DNA from: UBA11663 sp049616325
Lineage (GTDB): Bacteria; Bacteroidota; Bacteroidia; Flavobacteriales_D; Sanyastnellaceae
Length of the DNA stretch: 64,000 nt
Reading direction: 5' to 3'
Assembly (NCBI GenBank): GCA_049616325.1
Contig: JBMZHG010000009.1
Location: 11,507 to 75,506 of the forward strand
Positions 34,623 through 43,800 of this stretch are shown piece after piece. The position numbers and the translations under genes are program-made. Every line of letters begins with the position of its first letter. Position 1 is the first letter of the stretch. The notes under the pieces are model-generated. The model saw only the letters and a list, made by a program, of their open reading frames with translations, ran no database searches and was not told where the DNA came from.

Positions 34623-34667
34623 AATGTCGGTTGTGGTTGGTGTAGTGTTCAATGAAGGGGGGCGGAA

Positions 34668-35465
34668 TCAGGCTTCGGCCTTTTCCCCGTTGGCGTCGTC
34701 CGCTGCAGGAGCTTCTTCGGTTGCCTCCGCAGCAGGTTCTTCTTTGGCAACGGCCTTCTCTGCAGCAGCCTTGTCGCTCTTGCGCTCGTTCAATCCTTCC
34801 GCCACGGCGCCGACCACGGCATCCACGATGGCCACAATGGATTTGGTGGCGTCGTCGTTGGCAGGGATCACAAAATCCACGTCGCGAGGGTCGCTGTTGG
34901 TGTCCACGATTCCGAAAACGGGGATGCCCAATTTCTTCGCCTCAGCCAAAGCAATGTGCTCTTTCATGACGTCCACCACGAATACGGCCGCAGGGATGCG
35001 AGTCAAGTCTGAAATCGAGCCGAGGTTTTTCTCGAGCTTGGCTCGTTGACGGCTGACCTGCAAGCGCTCACGCTTGGACATCGTCGACAAAGTGCCGTCC
35101 TTCTCCATCTTGTCGATGGTGCTCATTTTGCGAACCGCCTTGCGAATCGTCGCGAAGTTGGTCAACATGCCGCCAGACCAACGCTCCGTAACGTAGGGCA
35201 TGCCAACCGCTTTCACGCGCTCGGCAACCGCCTCCTTCGCCTGCTTTTTGGTGGCCACAAACAAGATTTTCTTGCCGCTCTTGGCAATCTGCTTCATGGC
35301 CGCAGCGGCCTCGTCGACCTTGACAACCGTTTTGTGGAGGTCGATGATGTGAATGCCCTTCTTCTCTGCGAAGATGTAAGGGGCCATGTGGGGGTTCCAC
35401 TTGCGCTTGAGGTGGCCGTACTGGGCACCTGCTTCAAGCAATTGATCGAAAGAAACTCGAGACAT
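34668..35465 (-). CDS. rpsB: 30S ribosomal protein S2
   Basis: The 265-residue protein is ribosomal protein S2: LLEAGAQYGHLKRKWNPHMAPYIF at the N-terminus and the NSDPRDVDFVIPANDDATKSI segment are typical. It has an extra C-terminal tail of about 35 residues rich in Ala, Glu and Lys (KAAAEKAVAKEEPAAEATEE), common in Bacteroidota S2 proteins. Its upstream region (35466-35572) has no clear TAnnTTTG box, and it may partly be read through from rpsI. Confidence 0.96.
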   Translation of the reverse strand: MSRVSFDQLLEAGAQYGHLKRKWNPHMAPYIFAEKKGIHIIDLHKTVVKVDEAAAAMKQIAKSGKKILFVATKKQAKEAVAERVKAVGMPYVTERWSGGMLTNFATIRKAVRKMSTIDKMEKDGTLSTMSKRERLQVSRQRAKLEKNLGSISDLTRIPAAVFVVDVMKEHIALAEAKKLGIPVFGIVDTNSDPRDVDFVIPANDDATKSIVAIVDAVVGAVAEGLNERKSDKAAAEKAVAKEEPAAEATEEAPAADDANGEKAEA

Positions 35466-35540
35466 GATGTTTACGTTCCTGGGTTGAGCAACGCCGCAGT
35501 AGCTGAATTCAGGTCTGCGCCGTTTGGATTCTAAACAGAT

Positions 35541-35562
35541 TATTAAAAGGGAAAGAGCCCTT
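35541..35562 (-). terminator. weak terminator-like hairpin after rpsI
   Basis: On the minus strand AAGGG (35551-35547 complement side) pairs with CCCTT across a CTCTTT loop and is followed by TTTTAATAA. The stem is only about 5 base pairs, so it may merely attenuate transcription between rpsI and rpsB. Confidence 0.3.
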
Positions 35563-35572
35563 CCTCAAGCGA

Positions 35573-35959
35573 TTAACGCTTGGAGAACTGCTCCTTCTTG
35601 CGTGCTTTCTTCTGGCCAAACTTCTTGCGCTCCACCATGCGTGGGTCACGCGTCGTAAGACCTTCCGCCTTTAGCGAAGACTTCCACTCGGGATTGATTT
35701 CAATGAGGGCCTTGGACACCGCCAATCGCACCGCTTCAGCTTGACCTGTGATTCCGCCTCCGAAGACGTTCACGTTCACGTCGTATTGACCTTCCGTCTC
35801 CGTAAGGACGAACGGCTGGTTGACTTTGTACTGAAGCACGCCCGTGGTGAAGTACTCCGCAGCGGGGCGCTTGTTCACGGTGACTTCGCCCTTTCCGGGC
35901 TTCAAGTAAATGCGGGCTACGCTCGTCTTGCGACGGCCTGAGGTGTTGATGACGTCCAT
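35573..35959 (-). CDS. rpsI: 30S ribosomal protein S9
   Basis: The 128-residue protein is ribosomal protein S9, with GRRKTSVARIYLKPGKGEVTVN at the N-terminus and the basic tail TRDPRMVERKKFGQKKARKKEQFSKR whose end reaches the P site. Its ATG shares one base with the rplM stop (TAATG), so translation is coupled. Confidence 0.97.
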   Translation of the reverse strand: MDVINTSGRRKTSVARIYLKPGKGEVTVNKRPAAEYFTTGVLQYKVNQPFVLTETEGQYDVNVNVFGGGITGQAEAVRLAVSKALIEINPEWKSSLKAEGLTTRDPRMVERKKFGQKKARKKEQFSKR

Positions 35960-36408
35960 TAGGCGTTCAGTTGAAATGGCGTGGGTTGTTGAGCTTCGTG
36001 CTTGTGGTCAGGACCCACGTACACATGCAGGTTGCGGAAGATGTCGCGACCGAGGCGGTTCTTGGGGAGCATGCCGCGAACGGCGTCTTCCACCACTGCG
36101 AAAGGCTTGCGCTTCAACTGCTCTTCTGCAGTGCGAACACGTTGTCCGCCTGGGTAGCCCGTGTAGCGGATGTATTCTTTGGTTTGCATTTTGTTGCCGG
36201 TCAACACAATCTTCTCTGCGTTCACCACCACAACGTAATCGCCGCAGTCGGCGTGGGGGGTGAAGTTGGTCTTGTGCTTGCCGCGCAGCAACGTGGCAAT
36301 CTGTGACGAGAGGCGACCCAAAGTTTGACCTTCGGCATCGACCAACCACCACTTCTTGTCTGCGTTCTCCTTGTTGATGGAACGCGTTTTGTAGCTCAAA
36401 GTATCCAC
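35959..36408 (-). CDS. rplM: 50S ribosomal protein L13
   Basis: The 149-residue product is ribosomal protein L13: WWLVDAEGQTLGRLSSQIATLLRGKHKTNFTPHADCGDYVVVVNAEKI-type core, GYPGG and MLPKNRLGRDIFRNLHVY are conserved. A GTG at 36408 (MDTLSYKT) is chosen as start because flavobacterial L13 begins with this sequence. Earlier in-frame codons to 36498 would run through the leader hairpin and the promoter box. It heads the rplM-rpsI operon. Confidence 0.93.
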   Translation of the reverse strand: MDTLSYKTRSINKENADKKWWLVDAEGQTLGRLSSQIATLLRGKHKTNFTPHADCGDYVVVVNAEKIVLTGNKMQTKEYIRYTGYPGGQRVRTAEEQLKRKPFAVVEDAVRGMLPKNRLGRDIFRNLHVYVGPDHKHEAQQPTPFQLNA

Positions 36409-36434
36409 AGCGTACGGGTTGCGTAGTTGAGTTT

Positions 36435-36482
36435 CCCCAAAATTTGGGGGTGCGAAGATAGGAAACGATGTGGACAACCCAA
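36435..36482 (-). promoter_or_regulatory. rplM promoter and 5' leader dyad
   Basis: TTG (36482-36480), a 19-base spacer and TATCTTCG (36460-36453, one mismatch to TAnnTTTG) form a promoter. Three bases further the minus strand has the dyad CCCCAAATTTTGGGG (36449-36435), which would fold at the very 5' end of the mRNA, 26 bases before the GTG start. Confidence 0.5.
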
Positions 36483-36528
36483 GCGACTTCGTGGACAAAC
36501 TTTCACGAGGCCCGTGTTTTTCTCAGGG

Positions 36529-37245
36529 CTACGCGTCGTCCTTCTTGCGCTTTTTCCACTTTTTCAGCTCCAAATCGAGGGCCAAAAGTACGGTGTGTTC
36601 AAGGGCGGAGGGCTGAGAGCGAACTGCCGATTGGACTTGGTAGCCGAGGGTGAGGTGCCGGCGCTTGGCGAGTTTTTTGTCGAGCGCCAAGCGGCCGCGA
36701 AACGCGACGGGCTCGAGACGCACCCCCGCTTCTGTGTTCAGGGTGCGGGGACCGAGGAACGCTTCGAAGGAAGGTTCGACCTTCCAACCGTCGGGAAGGT
36801 CTTGGGTCCATTTGGCCTGAACGCGCCACCTCGCGCGATCCCACGGTCGCAGCCAAGGGCCGCCGAACTGATGCCGCAATCGGATGCTGACTCTGTGGTC
36901 TTCGACCTTCGCTCGCCATTGAGCGGACGTGGCCCAACGCCACGAGGTCGTCCACCCGCCTTCGGAGGGCCAGTCCCAGGAGGTTCGCCATTGACCTCCG
37001 AGGGACCAGCCGGGAAGCGCGTCGAACGACCGTTCGATGCCCGCATCCAAAATCCCCTCAGTCCACGCCGTGGCGGAACTTCGCAGTTGGCCTTCGGCAG
37101 ACCACTCCCAACCGCGCGGCAGATTTTGGCCTGTGGACAGCCCCAACCACGACTGCGGTACTTGTGCCCAAAGGGTTGTCCCTCCCGCGAGCAGGAGCGT
37201 CGCAACGAACAGGACTTTGGTCATCCAAGGAACAAGGCAGCGCAT
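36529..37245 (-). CDS. DUF2490 family outer-membrane protein
   Basis: The 238-residue product has a signal peptide (ATLLLAGGTTLWAQ) and a repetitive beta-barrel-like body with alternating tryptophan and charged residues (WSLGGQWRTSWDWP, SIRLRHQFGG), which resembles the DUF2490 family of Bacteroidota. Function is unknown. ATG 37245 is used; ATG 37224 (MTKVLFVA) gives a shorter signal and is equally possible. It starts 8 bases after the upstream lipoprotein gene stops, so the two are co-transcribed. Confidence 0.7.
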   Translation of the reverse strand: MRCLVPWMTKVLFVATLLLAGGTTLWAQVPQSWLGLSTGQNLPRGWEWSAEGQLRSSATAWTEGILDAGIERSFDALPGWSLGGQWRTSWDWPSEGGWTTSWRWATSAQWRAKVEDHRVSIRLRHQFGGPWLRPWDRARWRVQAKWTQDLPDGWKVEPSFEAFLGPRTLNTEAGVRLEPVAFRGRLALDKKLAKRRHLTLGYQVQSAVRSQPSALEHTVLLALDLELKKWKKRKKDDA

Positions 37246-37253
37246 GGCCGAAA

Positions 37254-37670
37254 TCAGAGCTCTTTGAACACGGTCAGGGTGTCGAGCACCACGGTTTCCT
37301 TGGCCGATTCGATGGTCACGTGCTGCAGGACGACCATGTCTTGAGGTGGCACGATGCCTGACGTGTCTTCGCTGTAGACGTAGACGGTGTAGTCGCCGGG
37401 GCGCAACCACGGAAACACGAAGTTGCCTTCGTGGTTGGCCTCCACTTGTTCGTCCGGACCGACGTTGTCGCCGTAGATCAAAAAGACGTTGTGGTCCCGA
37501 GCGGGGTACGCGTCGCCTTGGGCTGAGTTGGGGTTGGTGAGCACCAGGCGAGCTTCCTCTTGCACGTGGCCGGTCAAACTCGCACGACCGCCGTCTCCCG
37601 GAGTTTGGGTGCACGAGGCGAATAAGACCGCTGCTGCGGCCGTGAGCAACTTGAGGGAAATTGGCTTCAT
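37254..37670 (-). CDS. lipoprotein with carboxypeptidase-regulatory-like domain
   Basis: The 138-residue product has a lipoprotein signal (LLTAAAAVLFASC, C20) and one beta-sandwich-like unit (VFLIYGDNV ... GNFVFPWLRPGDYTVYVYSED) resembling carboxypeptidase regulatory-like or SpaA-like folds. The ATG at 37670 is chosen because a promoter box lies 5 bases upstream and would be inside the gene if the ATG at 37682 were used. Function is unknown; it pairs with the DUF2490 gene. Confidence 0.7.
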   Translation of the reverse strand: MKPISLKLLTAAAAVLFASCTQTPGDGGRASLTGHVQEEARLVLTNPNSAQGDAYPARDHNVFLIYGDNVGPDEQVEANHEGNFVFPWLRPGDYTVYVYSEDTSGIVPPQDMVVLQHVTIESAKETVVLDTLTVFKEL

Positions 37671-37675
37671 GGGCC

Positions 37676-37683
37676 CAAACATA
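37676..37683 (-). promoter_or_regulatory. -7 box of the lipoprotein-DUF2490 operon (TATGTTTG)
   Basis: The minus strand reads TATGTTTG, exact to TAnnTTTG, 5 bases before the ATG at 37670. The divergent thymidine kinase gene has a poorer TAACTTGC 6 bases before its ATG (37699-37706). Confidence 0.5.
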
Positions 37684-37712
37684 CACCCCGCCGCGCGCTA
37701 ACTTGCCGTCCC

Positions 37713-38345
37713 ATGCACGCATCCGATCATTTCTCTTCGCCTCACGGCCTGCCCGCAGGAGAAGGCCGCCTCGAAGTCGTCTGTGGCCCGATGTTTTCCG
37801 GGAAGACGGAAGAATTGCTGCGCCGCATTCGCCGCGCCCAAATCGCCAAGCTTCCCGTCGCCCTCTTCAAGCCCGCCACCGACACGCGGTACGACAACGT
37901 GGAGGTGGTGAGCCACGACAAGAACGCAATGCCCTCTCGCGTCGTCGCTTCCAGCCAGGAATTGTGGGAACAGGTCCAAGATGCGCGGCATCGTGAGCCC
38001 GGACGCCTTGAAGGGTTCTCAATCGTGGCGGTGGACGAAGCGCAGTTCTTCGACGAGGGGCTTCCCGGCGTGTGCAACGAACTTGCCAATCAGGGGTTCC
38101 GCGTCATTGTGGCCGGGTTGGATTTGGATTACGAAGGGCGTCCGTTTGGGCCCATGCCTCAATTGCTCGCTTTGGCGGAAGAAGTCACCAAACTGCACGC
38201 CGTCTGCATGGAAACGGGACGTGCCGCACATTTCTCTCACCGGATTGCGGGCGGGACGAGCCAAGTGGAATTGGGTGCGCAGGACCGGTACATCCCTCTG
38301 GCGCGTCACGCATACGTCGCGGCGAACGAAACGAAGTCCGCATGA
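37713..38345 (+). CDS. tdk: thymidine kinase, type II
   Basis: The 210-residue enzyme phosphorylates thymidine in the salvage pathway. Walker A is GPMFSGKTE at 25-33, and the VAVDEAQFFDEG motif is conserved. The zinc ribbon of most type II kinases is degenerate here: one cysteine remains in AVCMETGRAA where CxxC is expected, and the second pair is replaced (YIPLARHAY). This zinc-free form is, from memory, also seen in other Bacteroidota. Its stop overlaps the murF-alr ATG by 4 bases. Confidence 0.94.
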   Translation: MHASDHFSSPHGLPAGEGRLEVVCGPMFSGKTEELLRRIRRAQIAKLPVALFKPATDTRYDNVEVVSHDKNAMPSRVVASSQELWEQVQDARHREPGRLEGFSIVAVDEAQFFDEGLPGVCNELANQGFRVIVAGLDLDYEGRPFGPMPQLLALAEEVTKLHAVCMETGRAAHFSHRIAGGTSQVELGAQDRYIPLARHAYVAANETKSA

Positions 38346-40870
38346 CCGGACGGGGGTGGAGCGTCGATGCCTGGCGCGCGTGGTGCGCCACGCACGTCGC
38401 CTCTCACCCGGGCGAAACGCGCATGGCGGGCCCCGACGAGGGTTTGGTCCAGCGCTTGACCGCGGACACGCGCACCCTGCACCGGCCTTCCGACACGGTG
38501 TTTTTTGCCCTTCACGGACCTTGGCACGACGGGCACGATTTCTTGGTAGAAGCACATCGTGCAGGGGTTCGGCGCTTTGTGGTTCGCAGGAGCCCGGGCG
38601 ACTCTGAATCGTGGGCTCAAAACGCCGACGTGCTGGTTGTGGAAGACGTGCTTGGCGCACTTCAGGGCCTGGCCCGTGCCCAACGTGATGCGTTCAGCGG
38701 GCCTGTCATAGCCGTCACAGGAAGCAACGGGAAAACCACCGTCAAGGAATGGATCGCTGAACTTTTGCCGGAAACCGCAGCCGTTCACCGCAGTCCACTC
38801 AGCCACAACAGCCAACTGGGGGTGCCTCTCAGTGTTTGGTCTTTGGACACGCACCACGATTTATCTGTGGTGGAAGCCGGCATCAGCCAGCCGGACGAAA
38901 TGGCCCGGTTGACCGCATGCATCGCCCCGACCGAAGGTGTGTTGACCCATCTGGGCGAAGCCCACCTCGGGAATTTTGACGACGAGACGCAGTTGGCGCG
39001 TGAAAAGTGCGTGCTCTTCCAGGGGTGCGGCCGGGTGTTCATGCCACAGGCGTTTCGGACGACCTGCGCGGCCTTGGTGCCCGGCGAGCTCGTCACGTGG
39101 GCGTTTGGCGACGAGCCCGGGCGCGAAGAAGCGCAACTCGTGGTGACGGCCGGAAACTCGCCCCTCACCTGGACGTTTGAATGGAAGGGAGAACGGGCCG
39201 AGATGGTCTTGGACGGCACAAGCCTGGCTTCCGTCCGCAACGCGGCAACCGCCTCCCTGGTCGCCTTGCATCACGGCACGGCCCTGTCAGAGCTTCCGGA
39301 CCGGCTTCGCAAACTGAAGGCGCCTACGGGTCGGCTCTCCAACGTCAAGCGGGCACGAGGCGGCGTGCTTATCCAGGACGACTGCGCCCACGACTTGGGA
39401 TCGCTGGAAGTGGCGCTCGACGCTTTGGATCGCGCACCCCATTCGGAACGCCGCCTAGCCCTCTTGGGCGACGTTGCCCAAAGCGGGCTCCACGAACGTG
39501 AACGCGCCAATCGCATCCTTGCCCTGGCGGGACGGTCGTCCCTGACCGACCTGTGGGTGTGGCTGCCGCATTGGTCCAAAGAGGCCCTCGAAGCGATCCC
39601 TGACCACGTTGCCGGTCCCGACGCGCAGCGCATTGAGGTGACGTGCTTTCAATCCCTCGACGACCTGGTGGATGCGGCACGGGCCTTGGACGAAGCGAAC
39701 GTGCTGGTCAAAGTGGCGTCGCACGAACGTTTGGGCGCAGCCGTGCAAGCTTTGGCCCCCACTCGGCACGTCACCACCCTGACCCTGAACGTCTCCGCCT
39801 TGGTGGACAACGTGCGCGTGCTCCGAAGTCACGTCGGTGCCCAAGGGGTCATCGCCGTCATCAAAGGCCTGGGGTACGGCACCGACCCCGTGGTGCTCGG
39901 GCGCCTGCTGGAAGCCCAAGGCGTCGATTGGCTGGCCGTGGCCTACGCCGACGAAGGCGTGGTCTTGCGCGAAGCAGGAATCACGTCGCGCATCTTGGTG
40001 TTGAACCCGGACCCCGGCACCTTCGACACCCTGCTCGAACACCGCCTTGAACCCCAACTCGTGTCGCTGGACCACCTCGAGCTCGCCCACGCCTGGGCAG
40101 CTTCGCACAGAATCGAGGGTTGGCCGGTGCACCTGAAGCTCGACACCGGCATGCACCGACTCGGGCTCGCCCCGCACGAAGACGGGCGGGCAGAAGAACT
40201 GCTGGGCTCGCAAGAGCTCAGTTTGGCGACCGTCATGACCCACCTCGCCGGTGCCGACGACCCCACGTTGGACGAACGCACCCGCGGCCAGCTAGCGCAA
40301 TTCTGCGAGCGCACCCAAGCGCACTTCCCGGACGTTCCCGCGCACGTGCTGAATTCGGCAGGTGCAGCGCGCGTGCACGAAATCGTGAGGGACAACAAGG
40401 AAACGTGGGAGCCGCTGTTGTCGCACATCCGCGTGGGCCTTGCGATGTACGGCTTGGGTCCGGGGGCGCTTGAGTTGGGTTTGCAGCCCGTTCTGTCCTT
40501 GGAAACTTCCGTAGCCAAACTCGTGCACGTCCCCGCCCGTCAAGGCTCGGGCTACGGTTGGACCGACGCCGCAACCCACGACCGCGTCTTGGCCGTCTTG
40601 TCGGTCGGATACGCCGACGGCTACCCTCGAAACCTCGGCAACGGGCAAGGCAAAGTGCTTTGGAAGGGGCGTCTCCTGCCGACCGTGGGGCGGGTGTGCA
40701 TGGACATGACCACCGTCGACGCCACAGGACTCGACGTGCAGCCCGGCGACCGCGTGACGCTGTGGGGAGAGGCTCCGCGGCTGGACGATTTGGCCTCGCA
40801 AGCCAAAACCATCCCCTACGAGCTTCTCACGCGCCTCGGTCCCCGAGTGCAACGCGTCGTCGTGCGTTGA
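38342..40870 (+). CDS. bifunctional MurF ligase / alanine racemase
   Basis: The 842-residue protein fuses two cell-wall enzymes, as is typical for Bacteroidota. Residues 1-470 are MurF (UDP-MurNAc-tripeptide:D-Ala-D-Ala ligase) with ATP motif GSNGKTT at 127-133. Residues 475-842 are alanine racemase with the PLP lysine K508 in VIKGLGYGTD (the usual wording is KADAYG) and the catalytic tyrosine region SGYGWTDAA. The fusion links D-Ala supply to its use. The ATG at 38342 overlaps the thymidine kinase stop (ATGA). Confidence 0.95.
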   Translation: MTGRGWSVDAWRAWCATHVASHPGETRMAGPDEGLVQRLTADTRTLHRPSDTVFFALHGPWHDGHDFLVEAHRAGVRRFVVRRSPGDSESWAQNADVLVVEDVLGALQGLARAQRDAFSGPVIAVTGSNGKTTVKEWIAELLPETAAVHRSPLSHNSQLGVPLSVWSLDTHHDLSVVEAGISQPDEMARLTACIAPTEGVLTHLGEAHLGNFDDETQLAREKCVLFQGCGRVFMPQAFRTTCAALVPGELVTWAFGDEPGREEAQLVVTAGNSPLTWTFEWKGERAEMVLDGTSLASVRNAATASLVALHHGTALSELPDRLRKLKAPTGRLSNVKRARGGVLIQDDCAHDLGSLEVALDALDRAPHSERRLALLGDVAQSGLHERERANRILALAGRSSLTDLWVWLPHWSKEALEAIPDHVAGPDAQRIEVTCFQSLDDLVDAARALDEANVLVKVASHERLGAAVQALAPTRHVTTLTLNVSALVDNVRVLRSHVGAQGVIAVIKGLGYGTDPVVLGRLLEAQGVDWLAVAYADEGVVLREAGITSRILVLNPDPGTFDTLLEHRLEPQLVSLDHLELAHAWAASHRIEGWPVHLKLDTGMHRLGLAPHEDGRAEELLGSQELSLATVMTHLAGADDPTLDERTRGQLAQFCERTQAHFPDVPAHVLNSAGAARVHEIVRDNKETWEPLLSHIRVGLAMYGLGPGALELGLQPVLSLETSVAKLVHVPARQGSGYGWTDAATHDRVLAVLSVGYADGYPRNLGNGQGKVLWKGRLLPTVGRVCMDMTTVDATGLDVQPGDRVTLWGEAPRLDDLASQAKTIPYELLTRLGPRVQRVVVR

Positions 40871-40891
40871 CACAACGGAACCGGCAAGGCA

Positions 40892-43800
40892 TCAAACCTC
40901 CCGGCCCGCCAACTTGTAAGTGGTCCGTTCGATCCACCAATACATGACTGGCACGATGACCAAGGTCAGGAACGTGGCGAACGTCAACCCAAAGATGATC
41001 GCCCAACTCATCGGCTTCCAAAAGACGTTGTTGTCCCCGCCAACGTAGATGTTGGGGTCGTATTCGGTCAGCAACCGCACAAAGTCAATGTTGAGGCCAA
41101 TGGCCAGAGGCAACAAGCCCAAAACCGTGGTGATCGCCGTCAACAACACCGGCCGCAGACGCGTGCGCCCACCCTTGACGATGGCCGTGTGAACCTCCTC
41201 AAATGGCAGTTTGGTCACCGCATCTCGTGAGTCGCCATCTTCCAGACCCAACTCCTCCCGGCGACGCGCCCGGAGCAAGTTGGTGTAGTCGATCAACACG
41301 ATCGCGTTGTTCACCACGACACCTGCAAGCGAGATGATGCCAATCATGGTCATGATGATCACGAACTCCATTTGGAAGATGACCAACCCGAGCAAGACGC
41401 CAATCAGCGAGAACAGCACGCTGAAGCCGATGATGAACGGCGTGGTCACGCTGTTGAACTGGCTGACGATGATGAGGAAGATCAGGAACAGCGCGATGAG
41501 AAGCGCCTTGGACAGAAACGCCATTTCCTTTTGCTGCTCCTCTTGCTGGCCTGTGAAGGCCCAGCGCACGGAGGACGGCAGGTCGAGTTCCGAAGCCATG
41601 TCCGCCTCCATGTTTGAAATGATCTCCGTGGGGTTGGCGCCTTCGAGTACGTTGGACGTCAGTGTGATGACGCGCTTGAGGTCCTTTCGCTTCACTGCGC
41701 TGAACGTTGTTGCACGGCTGGCCGTGGCGACCGCGCTGATGGGCACCTCCTTGATTTGGCCGTCGCTTTGGCTGCGGAAAATGACCTTTTGGTTCATCAA
41801 CGCGTCGCTGCTGTGCCGGTGTTCCTCGGCGAAACGCACGTTGATGGGGTAATCGTCCTCACCGTCCTTGTAGGTGCCCACTTCCCGCCCAAACAACGCC
41901 GTCCGCAGCGCGTACCCGATGTCCCGTGTGCTCAACCCGTAGGTGCGGGCTTTCTCGCGATCGATGACGACGGGCATTTGGGGTTTGCGCTTGTCCACGT
42001 CGATTTTCAATTCTTCCACCCCGGCGTAATCCTTGCCACGCAAGTAGAGCAGAACCTCTTCGCTTGCCGTGAGCAACTCGTCGTAGTCGTCGCCCACGAG
42101 CTCGAGGTTGATGGGCGCGCCCTGAGGCGGGCCGTCCGAGTTTTTGGTCACAACCACCTCCGCGTCGGGGTACCCCCGCAACTCCTCCCGAATGGCCGAA
42201 AGCACGTCGCCGGTGGCGAGGCCGCGTCGGTCCTGGAATTTCACGAAGTTGACGACGATGCGGCCCTTGTGCGGCGTGGGTCCGAGCTGCGGTCCCTCGT
42301 TGGGGTCGCTCGTGCCGTTGCCCACCGTGCCGATGACCGAATTGACCATGAAGCTCTCGAGTTCCCCTGTCTCGGGGTTGGGGCGCTTCCATTCGTCGCG
42401 CGACAACACGTCCAACACCACGTGTTCGATTTCCTTGGCCACCTCGTTGGTCTCCTCGAGGTCCGTCCCAATGGGCTTCGAAATGAAGATGTTCAGGTAC
42501 TGCGGCTGGTTGTCCGGGAAGAACAACACCTTGGGTGGAAACAAGCCCATCAACACGACGGACAAGAACAGGAGGCCCACCGTGCCGAAGAAGAAGGCCC
42601 AGGGCCGGCGGCCGGAGAGCGCATATTTCAAAAAGCGCTCGTAGGCTTCTTCCAGGCGAGGCAGCAAGTTGTTTTGAAAAAACCGCGTCGTGGGGTAAAG
42701 CGCGTACGTGTTCAGAAGTCCGAGCAGTCCTGCGAGGATGAGCATGTTGCCAAACCCGGTCACCCCCAAGCCCAAAAACAACGCTCCCACTCCGACCAGC
42801 ACGGCCGTCGCTACGTGGGTGCGGCGACGATTCACCTTTTCCTCCCCAACCTTCATCAGGACGGACGTCAGCACCGGGTTGATCACGAGCGCCACGAAGA
42901 GCGACGACCCAAGTACGATGATCAGTGTGAGCGGCAAGTAGCTCATGAATTCGCCAATCAATCCCGGCCACATCGCCAGGGGCAGGAAGGCGGCGAGGGT
43001 CGTCGCCGTCGACGCCACAATCGGCCACGCCACCTCGCCGACCCCGTATTTGGCTGCATCAAACGGGCTGTACCCTTCGTCCATGAGGCGGTACACGTTC
43101 TCCACGACCACAATTCCATTGTCCACGAGCATGCCCAGCGCCAAGACGAGCGAGAACAACACCATCGTGTTGAACGTCACGCCCAGAGAATTCAAGATGA
43201 GGAAGCTCATGAACATTGACAGCGGGATGGCCACCCCCACGAAGAGGGCGTTGCGCAACCCCAGGAAGAACAGGAGCACGCCAACCACGAGTAACACGCC
43301 GAAGATGATGGAGTTTTGAAGCTCCTCCACCTGGGTTTGGGTCATGTCGCTTTGGTCGTTGGTGATCGACACGTTGAGGTTGCGAGGCAACACGTCTCGC
43401 TTGGCTTCTTCGATGATCGCGTTGATGGCCGACGACGCCTCGAGGAGGTTTTCGCCGGCGCGCTTCACCACGTCAAGGGACACCACAGGACGCAAGAATT
43501 CACGCGCGTAACTCTCCTTTTCCTTCTCCAAGAACGCCACGCGCGCCACGTCGCGAAGGTGCACAATGTAGCCGTTCTCCGCCTTGATGATGACGTTTTC
43601 AAGCTCTTGAATGCTGGTGAAGTCACCTTCCACTTGGACGCTCCGACGCACGCCGTCCACGAGCAAATCCCCGCCCGACACCGTCATGTTCTCGGCCGCA
43701 ATGGCCCCTGCGATGTCGTTGAAACTGACCTGCATGGCCTCCGCCCGGAGGTAATCCACTTCAATCTCGACTTCGAGATCACTGATTCCTTGGATATCGA

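Noticed and set aside
38072..38341. Upstream extension of the MurF-Alr frame
   Set aside because: It lies inside the thymidine kinase gene in another frame; the ATG at 38342 in an ATGA overlap is the natural start.
41756..43219. Plus-strand open frame opposite the RND pump
   Set aside because: His/Arg/Gln-rich shadow frame of the pump gene.
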